Shown here: one piece after another, positions 17,035 through 27,522 of the stretch
Layout: every line of letters starts with the position of its first letter
Position numbering within the stretch: position 1 is the first letter of the stretch
Source of the DNA: Neolewinella agarilytica
GTDB lineage: Bacteria; Bacteroidota; Bacteroidia; Chitinophagales; Saprospiraceae
Reading direction: 5' to 3'
Length of the DNA stretch: 64,000 bases
Assembly (NCBI RefSeq): GCF_900110645.1
Contig: NZ_FOFB01000011.1
Coordinates: forward strand, 62,001-126,000
Position numbers and translations under genes: made by a program
Notes under the pieces: model-generated
What the model saw: only the letters and a program-made list of their open reading frames with translations
The model's database searches: none
What the model was told of the DNA's origin: nothing

Positions 17035-17281
17035 ACTAATTCTTGTTTTAAGAGGTGTTAACTAACGCCTTTTAGCAGCTTAGCAGACGGATTGTCTGGC
17101 TAAGCTATTTGCGTATAAAGAATTGCCGGTTCGGTGAAACTTTTTAGGGATAAAAATTGTCTTATCAATTCGCATTCCCTACTCCCGCCCGGGCAAACGC
17201 GCCCGGCCCCCTATAAATCATCTCAGATCAGACCCACCGCGGACGGTTTGCATCTGGGCACAATATAAAGGAAAACTGCTA
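17035..17281 (+). promoter_or_regulatory. Structured leader of rpoB
   Basis: The gap holds two more dyads: GCTTAGC-AGAC paired with GTCTGGCTAAGC at 17079-17106 (one bulge), and CCGGGC...GCCCGG near 17189-17206. The start of rpoB follows directly. I see no clear promoter; leader-type control of rpoBC is a reasonable inference. Confidence 0.4.
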
Positions 17282-20200
17282 ATGACGTCAAACGGCCAGA
17301 TCCTTAACGCCGAAGAGCAACGGGTGAGCTTCGGTAAGATTAAGCTTACAGATCATTCTCCCGATCTTCTTGAAATCCAATTAAAATCTTTCCAGGAGTT
17401 CTTCCAACTCGAAACCACGCCCGAAAACCGGGCTTTAGAAGGTTTATACCGAGTCTTTCAGGAAAACTTCCCGATTTCCGATACCCGGAATATCTTCAAC
17501 CTGGAATTTCTCGATTATTTCGTCGACCCTCCCCGCTACACCATTCCTGAGTGTATGCAAAGAGGACTTACCTACAGCGTACCGCTGAAGGCTAAGCTTC
17601 GTTTGTCTTGTAATGACGAGGAGCACGTTGACTTTAAGACCATCGAGCAGGATGTATTTCTTGGAAACATCCCTTACATGACCCCCAAGGGTACCTTTGT
17701 TATCAACGGTGCTGAAAGGGTGATTGTATCTCAGCTTCACCGTAGCCCCGGTGTATTCTTTGGTCAGAACTTCCACCCGAACGGTACGGCCATTTACTCG
17801 GCCAGAGTAATCCCCTTCAAAGGGGCCTGGATGGAATTTGCTACCGATATCAATACGGTGATGTATGCCTACATTGACCGGAAGAAAAAGTTCCCCGTTA
17901 CCACGCTGCTTCGTGCTATCGGTTTTGATAGCGATAAATCAATCCTTGACCTCTTTGGTCTGGCGGATGAAGTGCCCAACACCCGGGAAGCACTCACTAC
18001 GGCCATCGGCCGTAAGCTGGCCGCACGTGTGCTGCGCGCCTGGACGGAAGACTTTGTAGACGAAGACACCGGTGAGCTTGTTATCCTGGAGCGTAATGAG
18101 ATCATTCTCGAGCGTGATACCGTGCTCACGGAAGATAACATCGAGGACATCCTTGCTGCTGATGGCATTGAAAACATCATTCTGCAGAAGGAAGATGTTG
18201 GTATGGACTACAGCATCATCTACAACACGCTTCAGAAAGATCCGTCCAGCTCTGAAATTGAAGCCGTACAGTATATATACCGTCAACTTCGCGGCAGTGA
18301 TCCACCAGATGAGGAAACTGCCCGTGGTATCATCGACAAGCTCTTCTTTAGTGATAAGCGCTATAACCTCGGTGAAGTAGGACGCTACAAGATCAACCGT
18401 AAGCTTCAGGCAGGAACGGATGATGAAATTCTGGTATTAACCAAGGAAGACATCATCGCTATCGTTAAGTACCTCGTTGCTTTGATGAACCAGCGCGCTG
18501 AGATCGATGATATCGATCACCTCAGTAACCGCCGTGTTCGTACGGTGGGTGAGCAGCTCTACGCTCAGTTTGGTGTCGGTCTGGCCCGTATGGCCCGGAC
18601 GATCCGTGAGCGGATGAACGTTCGTGACAACGAAGTCTTTACCCCGATTGATCTGATCAATGCCCGGACTCTGTCCAGCGTTATCAACTCTTTTTTCGGT
18701 ACCAGCCAGTTGAGCCAGTTCCTCGACCAGACCAACCCGCTTTCTGAAATCACCCACAAGCGGCGGATTTCCGCTCTTGGACCTGGTGGTCTGAGTCGTG
18801 AGCGTGCAGGTTTCGAGGTGCGTGACGTTCACTACAGCCACTACGGCCGTCTCTGTACGATTGAAACACCGGAAGGACCTAACATTGGTCTGATCTCTAC
18901 CCTCTGTGTACACGCCAAGGTGAACAAAATGGGCTTCCTGGAAACACCTTACCGTGCCGTCGAAGACGCACAGGTGGTGATGAAAGGTGAGCCTATCTAC
19001 CTGAGTGCTGAGGGCGAAGATTTCAAGAAGATTGCCCAGGCTAACTCTGAAATTAACGAGAAAGGTGCTTTTGTCAGTGATCGGGTAAAAGCTCGTGACC
19101 ACGGTGACTTCCCCGTGCTCGAACCTTCTGAGATTGAGTACATGGATGTTGCCCCTAACCAGATTGTTGGGGTGTCGGCTTCCATGATTCCTTTCCTGGA
19201 GAACGATGATGCCAACCGTGCCCTGATGGGCTCGAACATGCAGCGCCAGGCCGTTCCACTGCTCCGCCCCTCCAGCCCGATTGTGGGTACTGGTTTGGAA
19301 GGTAAAGTAGCCCGGGATAGCCGGATGCTCATTAACGCCGAAGGCGAAGGTGTTGTAGAATACGTTGACGCAAACGAGATCATCGTTCGCTATGAGCGGA
19401 CGGATGAAGACCGTCTGGTTTCCTTCGACGATGACCGCGTAACCTACGTTCTGACCAAATTCCTGCGTACTAACCAGGGTACTTGTGTTAACCTCAAGCC
19501 GATTGTTCGTAAAGGACAGAAGGTGAAGAAGGGACAGATCCTTTGTGATGGCTACGCTACGGAAAAAGGAGAGCTGGCGCTTGGACAGAACATGAAGGTT
19601 GCCTTCATGCCCTGGAAAGGATACAACTTCGAGGATGCCATCGTACTCTCTGAGCGCGTTGTCCGCGAAGACGTCTTTACCTCCCTTCACATCGAGCACT
19701 TCGAAATGGACGTGCGCGACACCAAACTGGGAGAGGAAGAACTGACCAATGACATTCCTAACGTCAGTGAGGAAGCCACCAAAGACCTGGACGAGAACGG
19801 TATTATCCGTGTCGGTGCCTGGGTTAAGGAAGGCGACATCCTGATCGGTAAGATTACCCCGAAAGGAGAAAGTGATCCTACTCCGGAAGAGAAACTTCTT
19901 CGTGCCATCTTTGGTGACAAAGCTGGTGACGTAAAGGATGCTTCCATGAAAGCCAGCCCCTCTCTGAAAGGAGTGGTAATTGGTAAGGACCTCTTTAGCA
20001 AGACCAAGAAAGACCAGAGCCAGAAGGACGCCGAAAAGATCAAGCTCCAGAAACTGGAGGATGAGCACAAGGTGAACCTGAATAAGCTCAAGACACTGCT
20101 GGTTGATAAACTGGACAAACTGGTGCGCGGTCGCGCAAGCCAGGGAGTTAATACGATCTACAACGAGCCCGTTGTACCGAAAGGAGAGAAGTTTACTCAG

Positions 20201-21106
20201 TCTCTGCTGCGTGACCTCGACTTTACGTCAATTGATTACACCGGTTGGACGACCAGCGAGGACCTCAACCAACTCATCGCCCGCCTGCTGCACAATTACA
20301 GCATCAAGGTAAACGAGGAAGTTGGTCGCTACAAGCGTGAAACGTTTAACATCAGCGTTGGTGATGAACTGCCCGCAGGTGTACTTAAGCTCGCTAAGGT
20401 TTACCTGGCTAAGAAGCGTAAGCTGAAGGTTGGTGATAAGCTTGCCGGCCGTCACGGTAACAAGGGTATTGTATCCCGCATCGTTCGTGATGAGGACATG
20501 CCATTCCTGGAAGACGGTACGCCGGTTGATATCATTCTGAACCCACTGGGTGTACCCTCGCGGATGAACCTGGGCCAGATTTTCGAAACGGTTCTTGGTT
20601 GGGCCGGTGAGAAGCTCGGCATGAAGTTCGGCACGCCGATCTTTGACGGTGCGAGCCAGGATGAGATCGAAGAATACATCCAGCAGGCAAAGCTGCCCAG
20701 CTTGGGTCAGACTTACCTCTTTGATGGTGAAACGGGTGACCGTTTCCACCAGCAGGCGACGGTAGGGGTGATCTACATGCTTAAGCTCAGCCACATGGTT
20801 GACGATAAGATGCACGCTCGTTCCATCGGCCCCTACAGTCTCATTACTCAGCAGCCGCTGGGTGGTAAGGCACAGTTCGGTGGCCAGCGCTTCGGCGAGA
20901 TGGAGGTGTGGGCATTGGAGGCCTTCGGTGCCGCCAATATCCTGCAGGAGCTGCTCACCATTAAGTCGGATGACATTCAGGGACGCGCCAAGGCCTACGA
21001 GGCCATCGTTAAGGGCGATAACCTGCCGGAGCCTAACATTCCGGAGTCGTTCAACGTATTGGTACACGAGCTTCGTGGACTGGCGCTAGACGTGAAATTC
21101 GACTAA
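17282..21106 (+). CDS. rpoB: RNA polymerase beta subunit
   Basis: The 1274-residue beta subunit forms one pincer of RNA polymerase and holds the rifampicin pocket: [19 protein letters not shown] and [13 protein letters not shown] are intact, without an obvious resistance substitution. The C-terminal motif [21 protein letters not shown] is conserved. The Bacteroidota-typical insertions are present, for example the charged [20 protein letters not shown] segment. It follows rplL by 299 bp and precedes rpoC by 192 bp, an unusually long gap that holds a palindromic element. Confidence 0.99.
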   Translation: MTSNGQILNAEEQRVSFGKIKLTDHSPDLLEIQLKSFQEFFQLETTPENRALEGLYRVFQENFPISDTRNIFNLEFLDYFVDPPRYTIPECMQRGLTYSVPLKAKLRLSCNDEEHVDFKTIEQDVFLGNIPYMTPKGTFVINGAERVIVSQLHRSPGVFFGQNFHPNGTAIYSARVIPFKGAWMEFATDINTVMYAYIDRKKKFPVTTLLRAIGFDSDKSILDLFGLADEVPNTREALTTAIGRKLAARVLRAWTEDFVDEDTGELVILERNEIILERDTVLTEDNIEDILAADGIENIILQKEDVGMDYSIIYNTLQKDPSSSEIEAVQYIYRQLRGSDPPDEETARGIIDKLFFSDKRYNLGEVGRYKINRKLQAGTDDEILVLTKEDIIAIVKYLVALMNQRAEIDDIDHLSNRRVRTVGEQLYAQFGVGLARMARTIRERMNVRDNEVFTPIDLINARTLSSVINSFFGTSQLSQFLDQTNPLSEITHKRRISALGPGGLSRERAGFEVRDVHYSHYGRLCTIETPEGPNIGLISTLCVHAKVNKMGFLETPYRAVEDAQVVMKGEPIYLSAEGEDFKKIAQANSEINEKGAFVSDRVKARDHGDFPVLEPSEIEYMDVAPNQIVGVSASMIPFLENDDANRALMGSNMQRQAVPLLRPSSPIVGTGLEGKVARDSRMLINAEGEGVVEYVDANEIIVRYERTDEDRLVSFDDDRVTYVLTKFLRTNQGTCVNLKPIVRKGQKVKKGQILCDGYATEKGELALGQNMKVAFMPWKGYNFEDAIVLSERVVREDVFTSLHIEHFEMDVRDTKLGEEELTNDIPNVSEEATKDLDENGIIRVGAWVKEGDILIGKITPKGESDPTPEEKLLRAIFGDKAGDVKDASMKASPSLKGVVIGKDLFSKTKKDQSQKDAEKIKLQKLEDEHKVNLNKLKTLLVDKLDKLVRGRASQGVNTIYNEPVVPKGEKFTQSLLRDLDFTSIDYTGWTTSEDLNQLIARLLHNYSIKVNEEVGRYKRETFNISVGDELPAGVLKLAKVYLAKKRKLKVGDKLAGRHGNKGIVSRIVRDEDMPFLEDGTPVDIILNPLGVPSRMNLGQIFETVLGWAGEKLGMKFGTPIFDGASQDEIEEYIQQAKLPSLGQTYLFDGETGDRFHQQATVGVIYMLKLSHMVDDKMHARSIGPYSLITQQPLGGKAQFGGQRFGEMEVWALEAFGAANILQELLTIKSDDIQGRAKAYEAIVKGDNLPEPNIPESFNVLVHELRGLALDVKFD

Positions 21107-21170
21107 GCGCAGCGGGAAACGATCTTCCTCAGACGGAGGAGGATCACATTTTTGAAAAGTTAGCTTTTTT

Positions 21171-21271
21171 GGCGCGAACGCAGGTGCAATGTTTGTTTGT
21201 ACCGCCGGCTTCAGCCGGCGGATGCCGACTGAAGTCGGCAGTACAACTTACTCTGCACCTGCGGCCGCGCC
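21171..21271. repeat. 101-bp palindromic cassette between rpoB and rpoC
   Basis: Two inverted copies of the dispersed motif form the ends: GGCGCGAACGCAGGTGCA at 21171-21188 and TGCACCTGCGGCCGCGCC at 21254-21271. Inside are two perfect hairpins, CCGCCGGC-TTCA-GCCGGCGG (without its central loop the arms pair) and TGCCGACTGAAGTCGGCA, flanked by TGTAC/GTACA. The layout resembles a REP/BIME or small MITE. It is transcribed within the rpoBC message. Confidence 0.9.
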
Positions 21272-21298
21272 ACCAAAGCCTTCCTTATAAAAAGAAAT

Positions 21299-24200
21299 AT
21301 GGCATTCAAAAAGACAAATAGCATCCAGAAGCAGGACTTCGATTCTATCACCATTAGCCTCTCAAGCCCGGACGAGATCCTGGAGCGCAGCTTTGGTGAA
21401 GTATTGAAGCCTGAGACGATCAACTACCGTAGCTACAAGCCGGAACGTGATGGTCTTTTCTGTGAGCGGATCTTTGGCCCGGTCAAAGATTACGAATGTT
21501 ACTGTGGTAAGTACAAGCGTATCCGCTATAAGGGTATCGTTTGTGACCGTTGTGGAGTTGAAGTAACCGAGAAGAAGGTTCGCCGGGAGCGTATGGGGCA
21601 CATCCGCCTCGTCGTACCGGTTGTTCACATCTGGTTCTTCAAGAGCTTACCTAACAAAATTGCTTACCTCCTTGGCTTTAGCTCCAAGAATCTGGAAAGC
21701 ATTATTTACTACGAACGCTACGTGGTCATCAATCCCGGTATCCGGGAAAGTGATGAGATTCACCACAAAGCACTGATTACCGAAGAACAGTACCTCGATA
21801 TTCTCGAGACGCTGCCAATCGAGAATCAGCAGCTCGAAGACGGTCACCCGGACAAGTTCGTCGCCAAAATGGGCGCCGAAGCCGTTCGTGACCTTCTCGA
21901 AGGCCTTGAGCTTGACAGCCTCAGTGATCAACTGCGCCACCAGGCCAGCACCGAGACGAGTCAGCAGCGTAAGAGCGAGGCCCTCAAGCGTCTCCGCGTA
22001 GTGGAGGCTTTCCGTGATGCGCAGAAGCACATCGTGAACAAGCCCGAATGGACGATCATCCAATACCTGCCCGTAGTTCCACCGGAACTGCGCCCGCTGG
22101 TACCACTGGACGGTGGTCGCTTCGCTTCTTCTGACCTCAACGATCTCTACCGTCGTGTGATCATCCGTAACAACCGCCTTAAGCGTCTGTTGGAGATCAA
22201 AGCTCCGGAAGTGATCCTGAGAAACGAAAAGCGGATGCTGCAGGAGGCTGTAGACAGTCTCTTCGACAACAGCCGTAAGTCTAACGCCGTAAAGGCTGAA
22301 GGTGGTCGTGCCCTGAAGTCGCTCTCTGATATCCTGAAGGGTAAGCAGGGACGTTTCCGTCAGAACCTCCTCGGTAAGCGTGTTGACTACTCCGGTCGTT
22401 CCGTTATTGTTGTAGGCCCGACGCTGAAGCTGCACGAATGTGGTATTCCTAAAGGAATGGCAGCTGAGCTCTTCAAGCCCTTCGTGATCCGTAAGCTCAT
22501 TGAGCGTGGTATCGTGAAGACGGTAAAGTCCGCCAAGAAATTGGTAGACCGTAAAGAGCCCGTAATCTGGGAAATCCTGGAGAACATTCTCAAAGGACAC
22601 CCCGTGATGTTGAACCGGGCACCGACGCTTCACCGTCTGTCCATTCAGAGCTTCCAACCGAAGCTGATTGAGGGCAAGGCGATCCAGCTGCACCCACTCG
22701 TTTGTTCGGCCTTTAACGCCGACTTTGACGGTGACCAGATGGCCGTTCACGTGCCATTGAGTCAGGCTGCTATTCTGGAAGCCCAGGTGCTGATGCTTTC
22801 GGCTCACAACATGCTGAACCCGCAGAACGGTACGCCGGTGACACTGCCTTCGCAGGATATGGTATTGGGTCTGTACTACATCACTAAGGAGCGGACCGGT
22901 ACTGCCGAGCGCCCCGTACCTGGTGAGGGCCGTCGTTTCTACAGCCCCGAGGAAGTGATGATTGCTTACAACGAGGGCAAGCTTGACCTGCACGCTAAGA
23001 TCAGTGTCCGCGTCCCCGTTGAAGTAAAGGATGAAGAAGGCAATACGAAACTGGTAACGAAGCTGACCGAGACCACTTGTGGCCGGGTGATCTTCAACAG
23101 TGCGATGCCGACTACGGTACCTTTCCAGAATGTTCTGCTGACCAAAAAGAACCTGAAGAAGGTGATTGGTGATATCATCGATCGGACCAGCTTTGCCGTT
23201 ACGGCTATCTTCCTTGACAAGATCAAGGATATGGGCTTCCGTTGGGCATTCAAAGGTGGTCTTTCTTTCAACCTTGGTGACCTGATCACTCCTTCCGTTA
23301 AGCAGAAAGTCCTTACCCAGGCCCGCGTTGACGTGGACGAGGTGATGGACAACTTTAACATGGGTCTGATCACGAACAACGAACGCTACAACCAGATCAT
23401 TGATAAGTGGACGTACGCGGATAACCAGATTACCAGCACTCTGATGGAGGAACTGGCCGAGCACAAGCAAGGCTTCAACTCTGTATACATGATGCTTCAC
23501 TCCGGTGCCCGTGGTTCTCAGCAGCAGATTAAGCAGTTGTGTGGTCTTCGTGGACTGATGGCCAAGCCGAAGAAGTCTAATGATGCCGGCCCTGCGGTGA
23601 TCGAAAACCCGATCCTCTCCAACTTCGTAGATGGTCTTTCCGTACTGGAATACTTTATCTCTACGCACGGTGCCCGTAAGGGACTGGCCGATACGGCCCT
23701 GAAGACGGCGGATGCCGGTTACCTGACGCGTCGTCTGGTAGACGTTGCACAGGATGTTGTAGTAATGACGGCGGATTGTGGAACCCTTCGAGGTATCGAC
23801 ACTTCTGCCCTTAAGGAGAACGACAAAGTGATCGAGAGTCTGGAAAGCCGGATTGCCGGCCGCTATGCCCTCGAAGACATTCTCCACCCCGTAACCGACG
23901 AGGTAATCGTTGCGGCCGATGAGTACATCAACGGTAAAACCGCAGCCTACATTGAGCGGGAAGGTGTGGAAGAAGTAACTATCCGTTCCGTCCTCACCTG
24001 TGAGGTTGAGCGTGGTGTATGTGCCAAGTGCTACGGTAAGAACCTGGCAACCGGCCGTAAGGCGGAGATGGGTGATGCCGTTGGTATCATTGCTGCTCAG
24101 TCCATCGGTGAGCCGGGAACCCAGCTGACACTGCGTACTTTCCACGTAGGTGGTATTGCCTCGGTAACCCGCCAGGAGTCTGAGCTCCGTTCTAAGTTTA

Positions 24201-25684
24201 ACGGTAAGGTATTGTTTGACGATATCCGCACCGTTGAGTCTGAGAACGAGATGGGAGAGAAGCAGAACGTTGTTCTTTCTCGCTCCGGTGAAATCCGGAT
24301 CGTAGATGAGGAGACGAATAAGATCTTCACTACTCAGCACATTCCTTACGGTGGTACCTTGCACATTCAGGAAGGTCAGATTCTTAAGAAGAATGACCTG
24401 ATCGTTGAGTGGGACCCCTACAATGCCGTTATCGTTTCTGAATTCAACGGTATCGCCCGTTTCTCCGACATTGACGAAGGGGTAACCTTCCGTACGGAGC
24501 GGGATGACCAGACTGGTTACACCGAGAAGGTGGTGATCGAGACCCGGGATCGTAAGAAAATTCCGACGATTACCATCGTCAACAAAGATGGTGAGGAACT
24601 CCGCCAGTACAACCTGCCGGTAGGTGCCTACATCAGCATTGAAGATGGTGCTGAAGTGAAGACGGGTGAGAAAATCGTCAAGATTCCACGGAAGGGTGGT
24701 AAGATTGCGGATATCACCGGTGGTCTGCCGCGGGTAACGGAGCTTTTCGAAGCGCGTAACCCAAGTAACCCTGCCGTTGTATCTGAGATTGACGGTATCG
24801 TTACCTTCTCCAAGAAGATCAAGCGTGGTAACCGCGAGCTAATCGTGGAAGCGAAGGATGGTCAGAAGCGTAAGTACCTGATCAACCTGAGTAAGCACAT
24901 TCTTGTGCAGGACCAGGATTTCGTTCGGGCAGGTATGCCACTCTCTGATGGTGCGATTGCTCCACGGGATATCCTCAACATTAAAGGCCCATTCGCCGTA
25001 CAGACCTACCTGGTTAACGGTGTACAGGAAGTTTACCGTTCGCAGGGTATCACGATCAACAACAAGCACATTGAAGCCATTGTGCGTCAGATGATGCGTC
25101 GTGTTCAGATCGTGGACCAGGGAGATACTACTTTCCTCGAAGGAGAAGCCGTTGAGCGCTACGAATTCTTTAAGCAGAATGACTGGATTTACGACAAGAA
25201 AGTCATTACGGACGCCGGAGAGAGTGAAACCTTCCGTGCTGGTAAGATCGTAACGATGCGTGAAGTCCGCGAAGAGAACAGCCGCCTGAAGCGGGAAGAT
25301 CTGAAGACGATGACTTTCCGCGACGCCCAGGCTGCTACCAGCTTCCCGCTGCTGCAGGGTATTACGAAGTCTTCCCTCGGTACGCCGAGCTGGATTTCTG
25401 CCGCATCCTTCCAGGAGACGACGAAAGTTCTTTCTACTGCCGCCATTGCCGCCAAGCGCGACTACCTGGAGGGCCTGAAAGAAAACGTTATCGTTGGTAA
25501 GCGAATCCCCGCCGGTACCGGTATGCGTAAGTACGATCGCCTGTTCGTTACGACGCAGGAGGCTCAGGATCAGTGGGAAGCCCGTCAGGCTGCTTTCGCT
25601 GAGGAAGAGGCTGCTGCACGTGCCGCCGAAGAAGCTTCTGCCGTAAGTGCGGAGACTTCCGGCGAGGTTGAGTCTGCTGAATAA
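21299..25684 (+). CDS. rpoC: RNA polymerase beta-prime subunit
   Basis: This 1461-residue subunit carries the catalytic magnesium site [12 protein letters not shown] (about residues 476-487). The N-terminal zinc-binding cysteines appear in [20 protein letters not shown] (about residues 67-86), and the second zinc cluster in [13 protein letters not shown]. The bridge helix and trigger loop regions ([20 protein letters not shown]) are intact. It has an Ala/Glu-rich tail. A strong terminator follows. Confidence 0.99.
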   Translation: MAFKKTNSIQKQDFDSITISLSSPDEILERSFGEVLKPETINYRSYKPERDGLFCERIFGPVKDYECYCGKYKRIRYKGIVCDRCGVEVTEKKVRRERMGHIRLVVPVVHIWFFKSLPNKIAYLLGFSSKNLESIIYYERYVVINPGIRESDEIHHKALITEEQYLDILETLPIENQQLEDGHPDKFVAKMGAEAVRDLLEGLELDSLSDQLRHQASTETSQQRKSEALKRLRVVEAFRDAQKHIVNKPEWTIIQYLPVVPPELRPLVPLDGGRFASSDLNDLYRRVIIRNNRLKRLLEIKAPEVILRNEKRMLQEAVDSLFDNSRKSNAVKAEGGRALKSLSDILKGKQGRFRQNLLGKRVDYSGRSVIVVGPTLKLHECGIPKGMAAELFKPFVIRKLIERGIVKTVKSAKKLVDRKEPVIWEILENILKGHPVMLNRAPTLHRLSIQSFQPKLIEGKAIQLHPLVCSAFNADFDGDQMAVHVPLSQAAILEAQVLMLSAHNMLNPQNGTPVTLPSQDMVLGLYYITKERTGTAERPVPGEGRRFYSPEEVMIAYNEGKLDLHAKISVRVPVEVKDEEGNTKLVTKLTETTCGRVIFNSAMPTTVPFQNVLLTKKNLKKVIGDIIDRTSFAVTAIFLDKIKDMGFRWAFKGGLSFNLGDLITPSVKQKVLTQARVDVDEVMDNFNMGLITNNERYNQIIDKWTYADNQITSTLMEELAEHKQGFNSVYMMLHSGARGSQQQIKQLCGLRGLMAKPKKSNDAGPAVIENPILSNFVDGLSVLEYFISTHGARKGLADTALKTADAGYLTRRLVDVAQDVVVMTADCGTLRGIDTSALKENDKVIESLESRIAGRYALEDILHPVTDEVIVAADEYINGKTAAYIEREGVEEVTIRSVLTCEVERGVCAKCYGKNLATGRKAEMGDAVGIIAAQSIGEPGTQLTLRTFHVGGIASVTRQESELRSKFNGKVLFDDIRTVESENEMGEKQNVVLSRSGEIRIVDEETNKIFTTQHIPYGGTLHIQEGQILKKNDLIVEWDPYNAVIVSEFNGIARFSDIDEGVTFRTERDDQTGYTEKVVIETRDRKKIPTITIVNKDGEELRQYNLPVGAYISIEDGAEVKTGEKIVKIPRKGGKIADITGGLPRVTELFEARNPSNPAVVSEIDGIVTFSKKIKRGNRELIVEAKDGQKRKYLINLSKHILVQDQDFVRAGMPLSDGAIAPRDILNIKGPFAVQTYLVNGVQEVYRSQGITINNKHIEAIVRQMMRRVQIVDQGDTTFLEGEAVERYEFFKQNDWIYDKKVITDAGESETFRAGKIVTMREVREENSRLKREDLKTMTFRDAQAATSFPLLQGITKSSLGTPSWISAASFQETTKVLSTAAIAAKRDYLEGLKENVIVGKRIPAGTGMRKYDRLFVTTQEAQDQWEARQAAFAEEEAAARAAEEASAVSAETSGEVESAE

Positions 25685-25715
25685 GACTCCGATTCCGATA
25701 CAGATTAGAAAAGGG

Positions 25716-25750
25716 AACGCCCCGCTGACTTAGGTTGGCGGGGCGTTTTT
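25716..25750 (+). terminator. Rho-independent terminator of rpoC
   Basis: AACGCCCCGC and GCGGGGCGTT form a perfect 10-bp stem that runs into TTTTT, 32 bp after the rpoC stop. Confidence 0.92.
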
Positions 25751-25823
25751 GGTTGAGGGATAGATGAAAAAGCAGGGGCTGATTACAAAATCATCACTGG
25801 GTCAGACCTAATGGTACGCACCC

Positions 25824-25831
25824 TATCTTCG
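25824..25831 (+). promoter_or_regulatory. -7-like box directly before kynA
   Basis: TATCTTCG is followed by four bases and the kynA ATG. The same TA(C/T)CTT(C/T/G)-N4-ATG layout recurs before several other genes here, implying transcription starts at or next to the start codon. Confidence 0.55.
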
Positions 25832-25835
25832 CCCT

Positions 25836-26936
25836 ATGGCCAATGAAAAATACTCTACCGTTCATTATCACAATTACCTGGAGTTGGATGCTCTGCTGTC
25901 TTTACAAAAAGAACGCAGTGCCGCTCTGGGCAAAGCGGCGCACGACGAGACGCTATTCATCATTATGCACCAGGTGTATGAGTTGTGGTTCAAGCAAATC
26001 TTACATGAGTTGGATTCCGTCTGTGGAATGTTCCGGACAGAAACGGTGAACGCTGATAATATGCAAACGGTACTACTACGCCTTCAGCGGGTATCGGTCA
26101 TCATTGACCTGATGATTGAGCAGATCAAGACGATGGAGACGATGACGCCGCTTGATTTTCTGGAGTTCCGCGATTTTCTGTTTCCGGCATCGGGTTTTCA
26201 AAGCATGCAGTTTCGGATGATTGAGTCAACGCTGGGGTTGCGGGAGGAAGACCGGATGACTTACCACGGTAAGTCTTACAAAATTGTCTTCAACGAAGAG
26301 CAAACGGCACGCCTCACAGCCATTGAAGAGGGCGGAAGCCTGTTTGAATTAGTGGAGGGTTGGCTGGAGCGCACCCCCTTTCTACGGTTTGAAGGCTTTG
26401 ATTTTCTGACCGCTTACAAGAAAGCCGTTGACGAAATGGTCACCAAGGAGCAGGCGGCCATTAGGGCCAGCGAATACATCCCGCCAAAAATGAAAGAAAT
26501 GCGTCTTCGGATGGTCGGAGACAGTAATAGTTATTTCAAGCACGTTCTTTCGCGGGAAGAGCATGAGCGGATGATAGCGGAGGGGGAATGCCGTTTATCC
26601 TACAATGCCACGATTGCGGCGCTACTCATCAATTTATACCGGGAAAAGCCTATTTTGAGTATTCCCTTTAACCTGCTGACCGAGCTGATGAACATTGATG
26701 AATTGCTCACCACCTGGCGCTACCGTCACGCTCAGATGGTAATGCGGATGATTGGGAACAAGATCGGGACGGGCGGTTCCTCCGGACACGACTACCTGGC
26801 CAAAACAGCCGAAAAGCATAAGATCTTTAAAGATCTGCATAATATATCTTCGTTGTTAATCCCAAGATCGTCCTTGCCCGTTTTGCCGGAAGGCTTGGGA
26901 CGAGAATTAGGGTTTTACTACGGGAGCGGGGCGTAA
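25836..26936 (+). CDS. kynA: Tryptophan 2,3-dioxygenase family protein
   Basis: This 366-residue haem enzyme opens the indole ring of tryptophan to N-formylkynurenine, the first step of the kynurenine pathway. Family hallmarks are clear: DETLFIIMHQVYELWFKQIL (about residues 35-54) and GTGGSSGHDYL (about residues 310-320). The length is above the roughly 280 residues of many bacterial enzymes and close to the longer eukaryote-like forms. Neighbours do not encode other kynurenine enzymes. The start is fixed by the adjoining -7 box. Confidence 0.9.
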   Translation: MANEKYSTVHYHNYLELDALLSLQKERSAALGKAAHDETLFIIMHQVYELWFKQILHELDSVCGMFRTETVNADNMQTVLLRLQRVSVIIDLMIEQIKTMETMTPLDFLEFRDFLFPASGFQSMQFRMIESTLGLREEDRMTYHGKSYKIVFNEEQTARLTAIEEGGSLFELVEGWLERTPFLRFEGFDFLTAYKKAVDEMVTKEQAAIRASEYIPPKMKEMRLRMVGDSNSYFKHVLSREEHERMIAEGECRLSYNATIAALLINLYREKPILSIPFNLLTELMNIDELLTTWRYRHAQMVMRMIGNKIGTGGSSGHDYLAKTAEKHKIFKDLHNISSLLIPRSSLPVLPEGLGRELGFYYGSGA

Positions 26937-26970
26937 AAGAGTGATTACACTATAGCTGTTAAGCGCCAGC

Positions 26971-27504
26971 TTAAAACTTAAAAACAGCGTAGCCCTTCAA
27001 TTGATAGGTGCTGACGGTAGTCAGCATTGAGGTAGCTACTTCTACGTCAGGGTTGACGGCGGAAAGGGGGATTTCCCGGCCGAGGAGAGATTGGCCACAG
27101 ACGGTCAGGCGAACACCGGCGTCCTTCAGTGCTTTGATCAGACCAATGTTAGGGTTGTCGACTCCATGCTTTTTGCGGTAGCTGTCATTGTCAAGTACGC
27201 TAAAAGTGGCACCACCGTGAATCGCCAGGACAACGTCAAGCTTACCCGGTGGTACACCGCCCACCACGTGAAGATTGAGCATCCGGGCTACGTTGTTGAG
27301 GCCTGAGGCAAGCTCCGTTGGCTCTTTAGCACCAGTGTAAACATCAACCACGATTTTATAGACCTGAGTCGGGTCAGGTTTCATAGTAGCAGAAGGAATG
27401 TCGAAGATGCCACCATAGTCTTTAACGAGCGGGAAAACGCGTTCCTGAGCGCTGAGGGTTAGGGTAGCGGTGAAAAGAAGAAGGAATAGCCATTGACGTT
27501 TCAT
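26971..27504 (-). CDS. DsrE-like family secreted protein
   Basis: The 177-residue product has a signal peptide (cleavage after LTLSA, about residue 19) and a DsrE/DsrF-like alpha/beta domain: KIVVDVYTGAKEP, LNLHVVGG, VVLAIHGGATFS and the region AGVRLTVCGQSL, where the Cys corresponds to the position used for sulfur relay in DsrE proteins. Periplasmic versions of unknown role are common in Bacteroidota. It is followed upstream on the same strand by aceK with an 18-bp gap, so the two may be co-transcribed, although the gene has its own box at 27509-27516. Confidence 0.8.
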   Translation of the reverse strand: MKRQWLFLLLFTATLTLSAQERVFPLVKDYGGIFDIPSATMKPDPTQVYKIVVDVYTGAKEPTELASGLNNVARMLNLHVVGGVPPGKLDVVLAIHGGATFSVLDNDSYRKKHGVDNPNIGLIKALKDAGVRLTVCGQSLLGREIPLSAVNPDVEVATSMLTTVSTYQLKGYAVFKF

Positions 27505-27508
27505 GAAG

Positions 27509-27516
27509 GCAAGGTA
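27509..27516 (-). promoter_or_regulatory. -7-like box before the DsrE-like gene
   Basis: On the minus strand TACCTTGC is followed by four bases and the ATG at 27504. It overlaps the end region of aceK. Confidence 0.45.
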
Positions 27517-27522
27517 GGGTCT

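Noticed and set aside
18437..20068. 543-codon open frame on the minus strand opposite rpoB
   Set aside because: Same reason: an antisense artefact of rpoB codon bias.
21647..24364. 905-codon open frame on the minus strand opposite rpoC
   Set aside because: It is the shadow of a strongly codon-biased gene. The product is low-complexity, matches no family I know, and rpoC on the other strand is certain.
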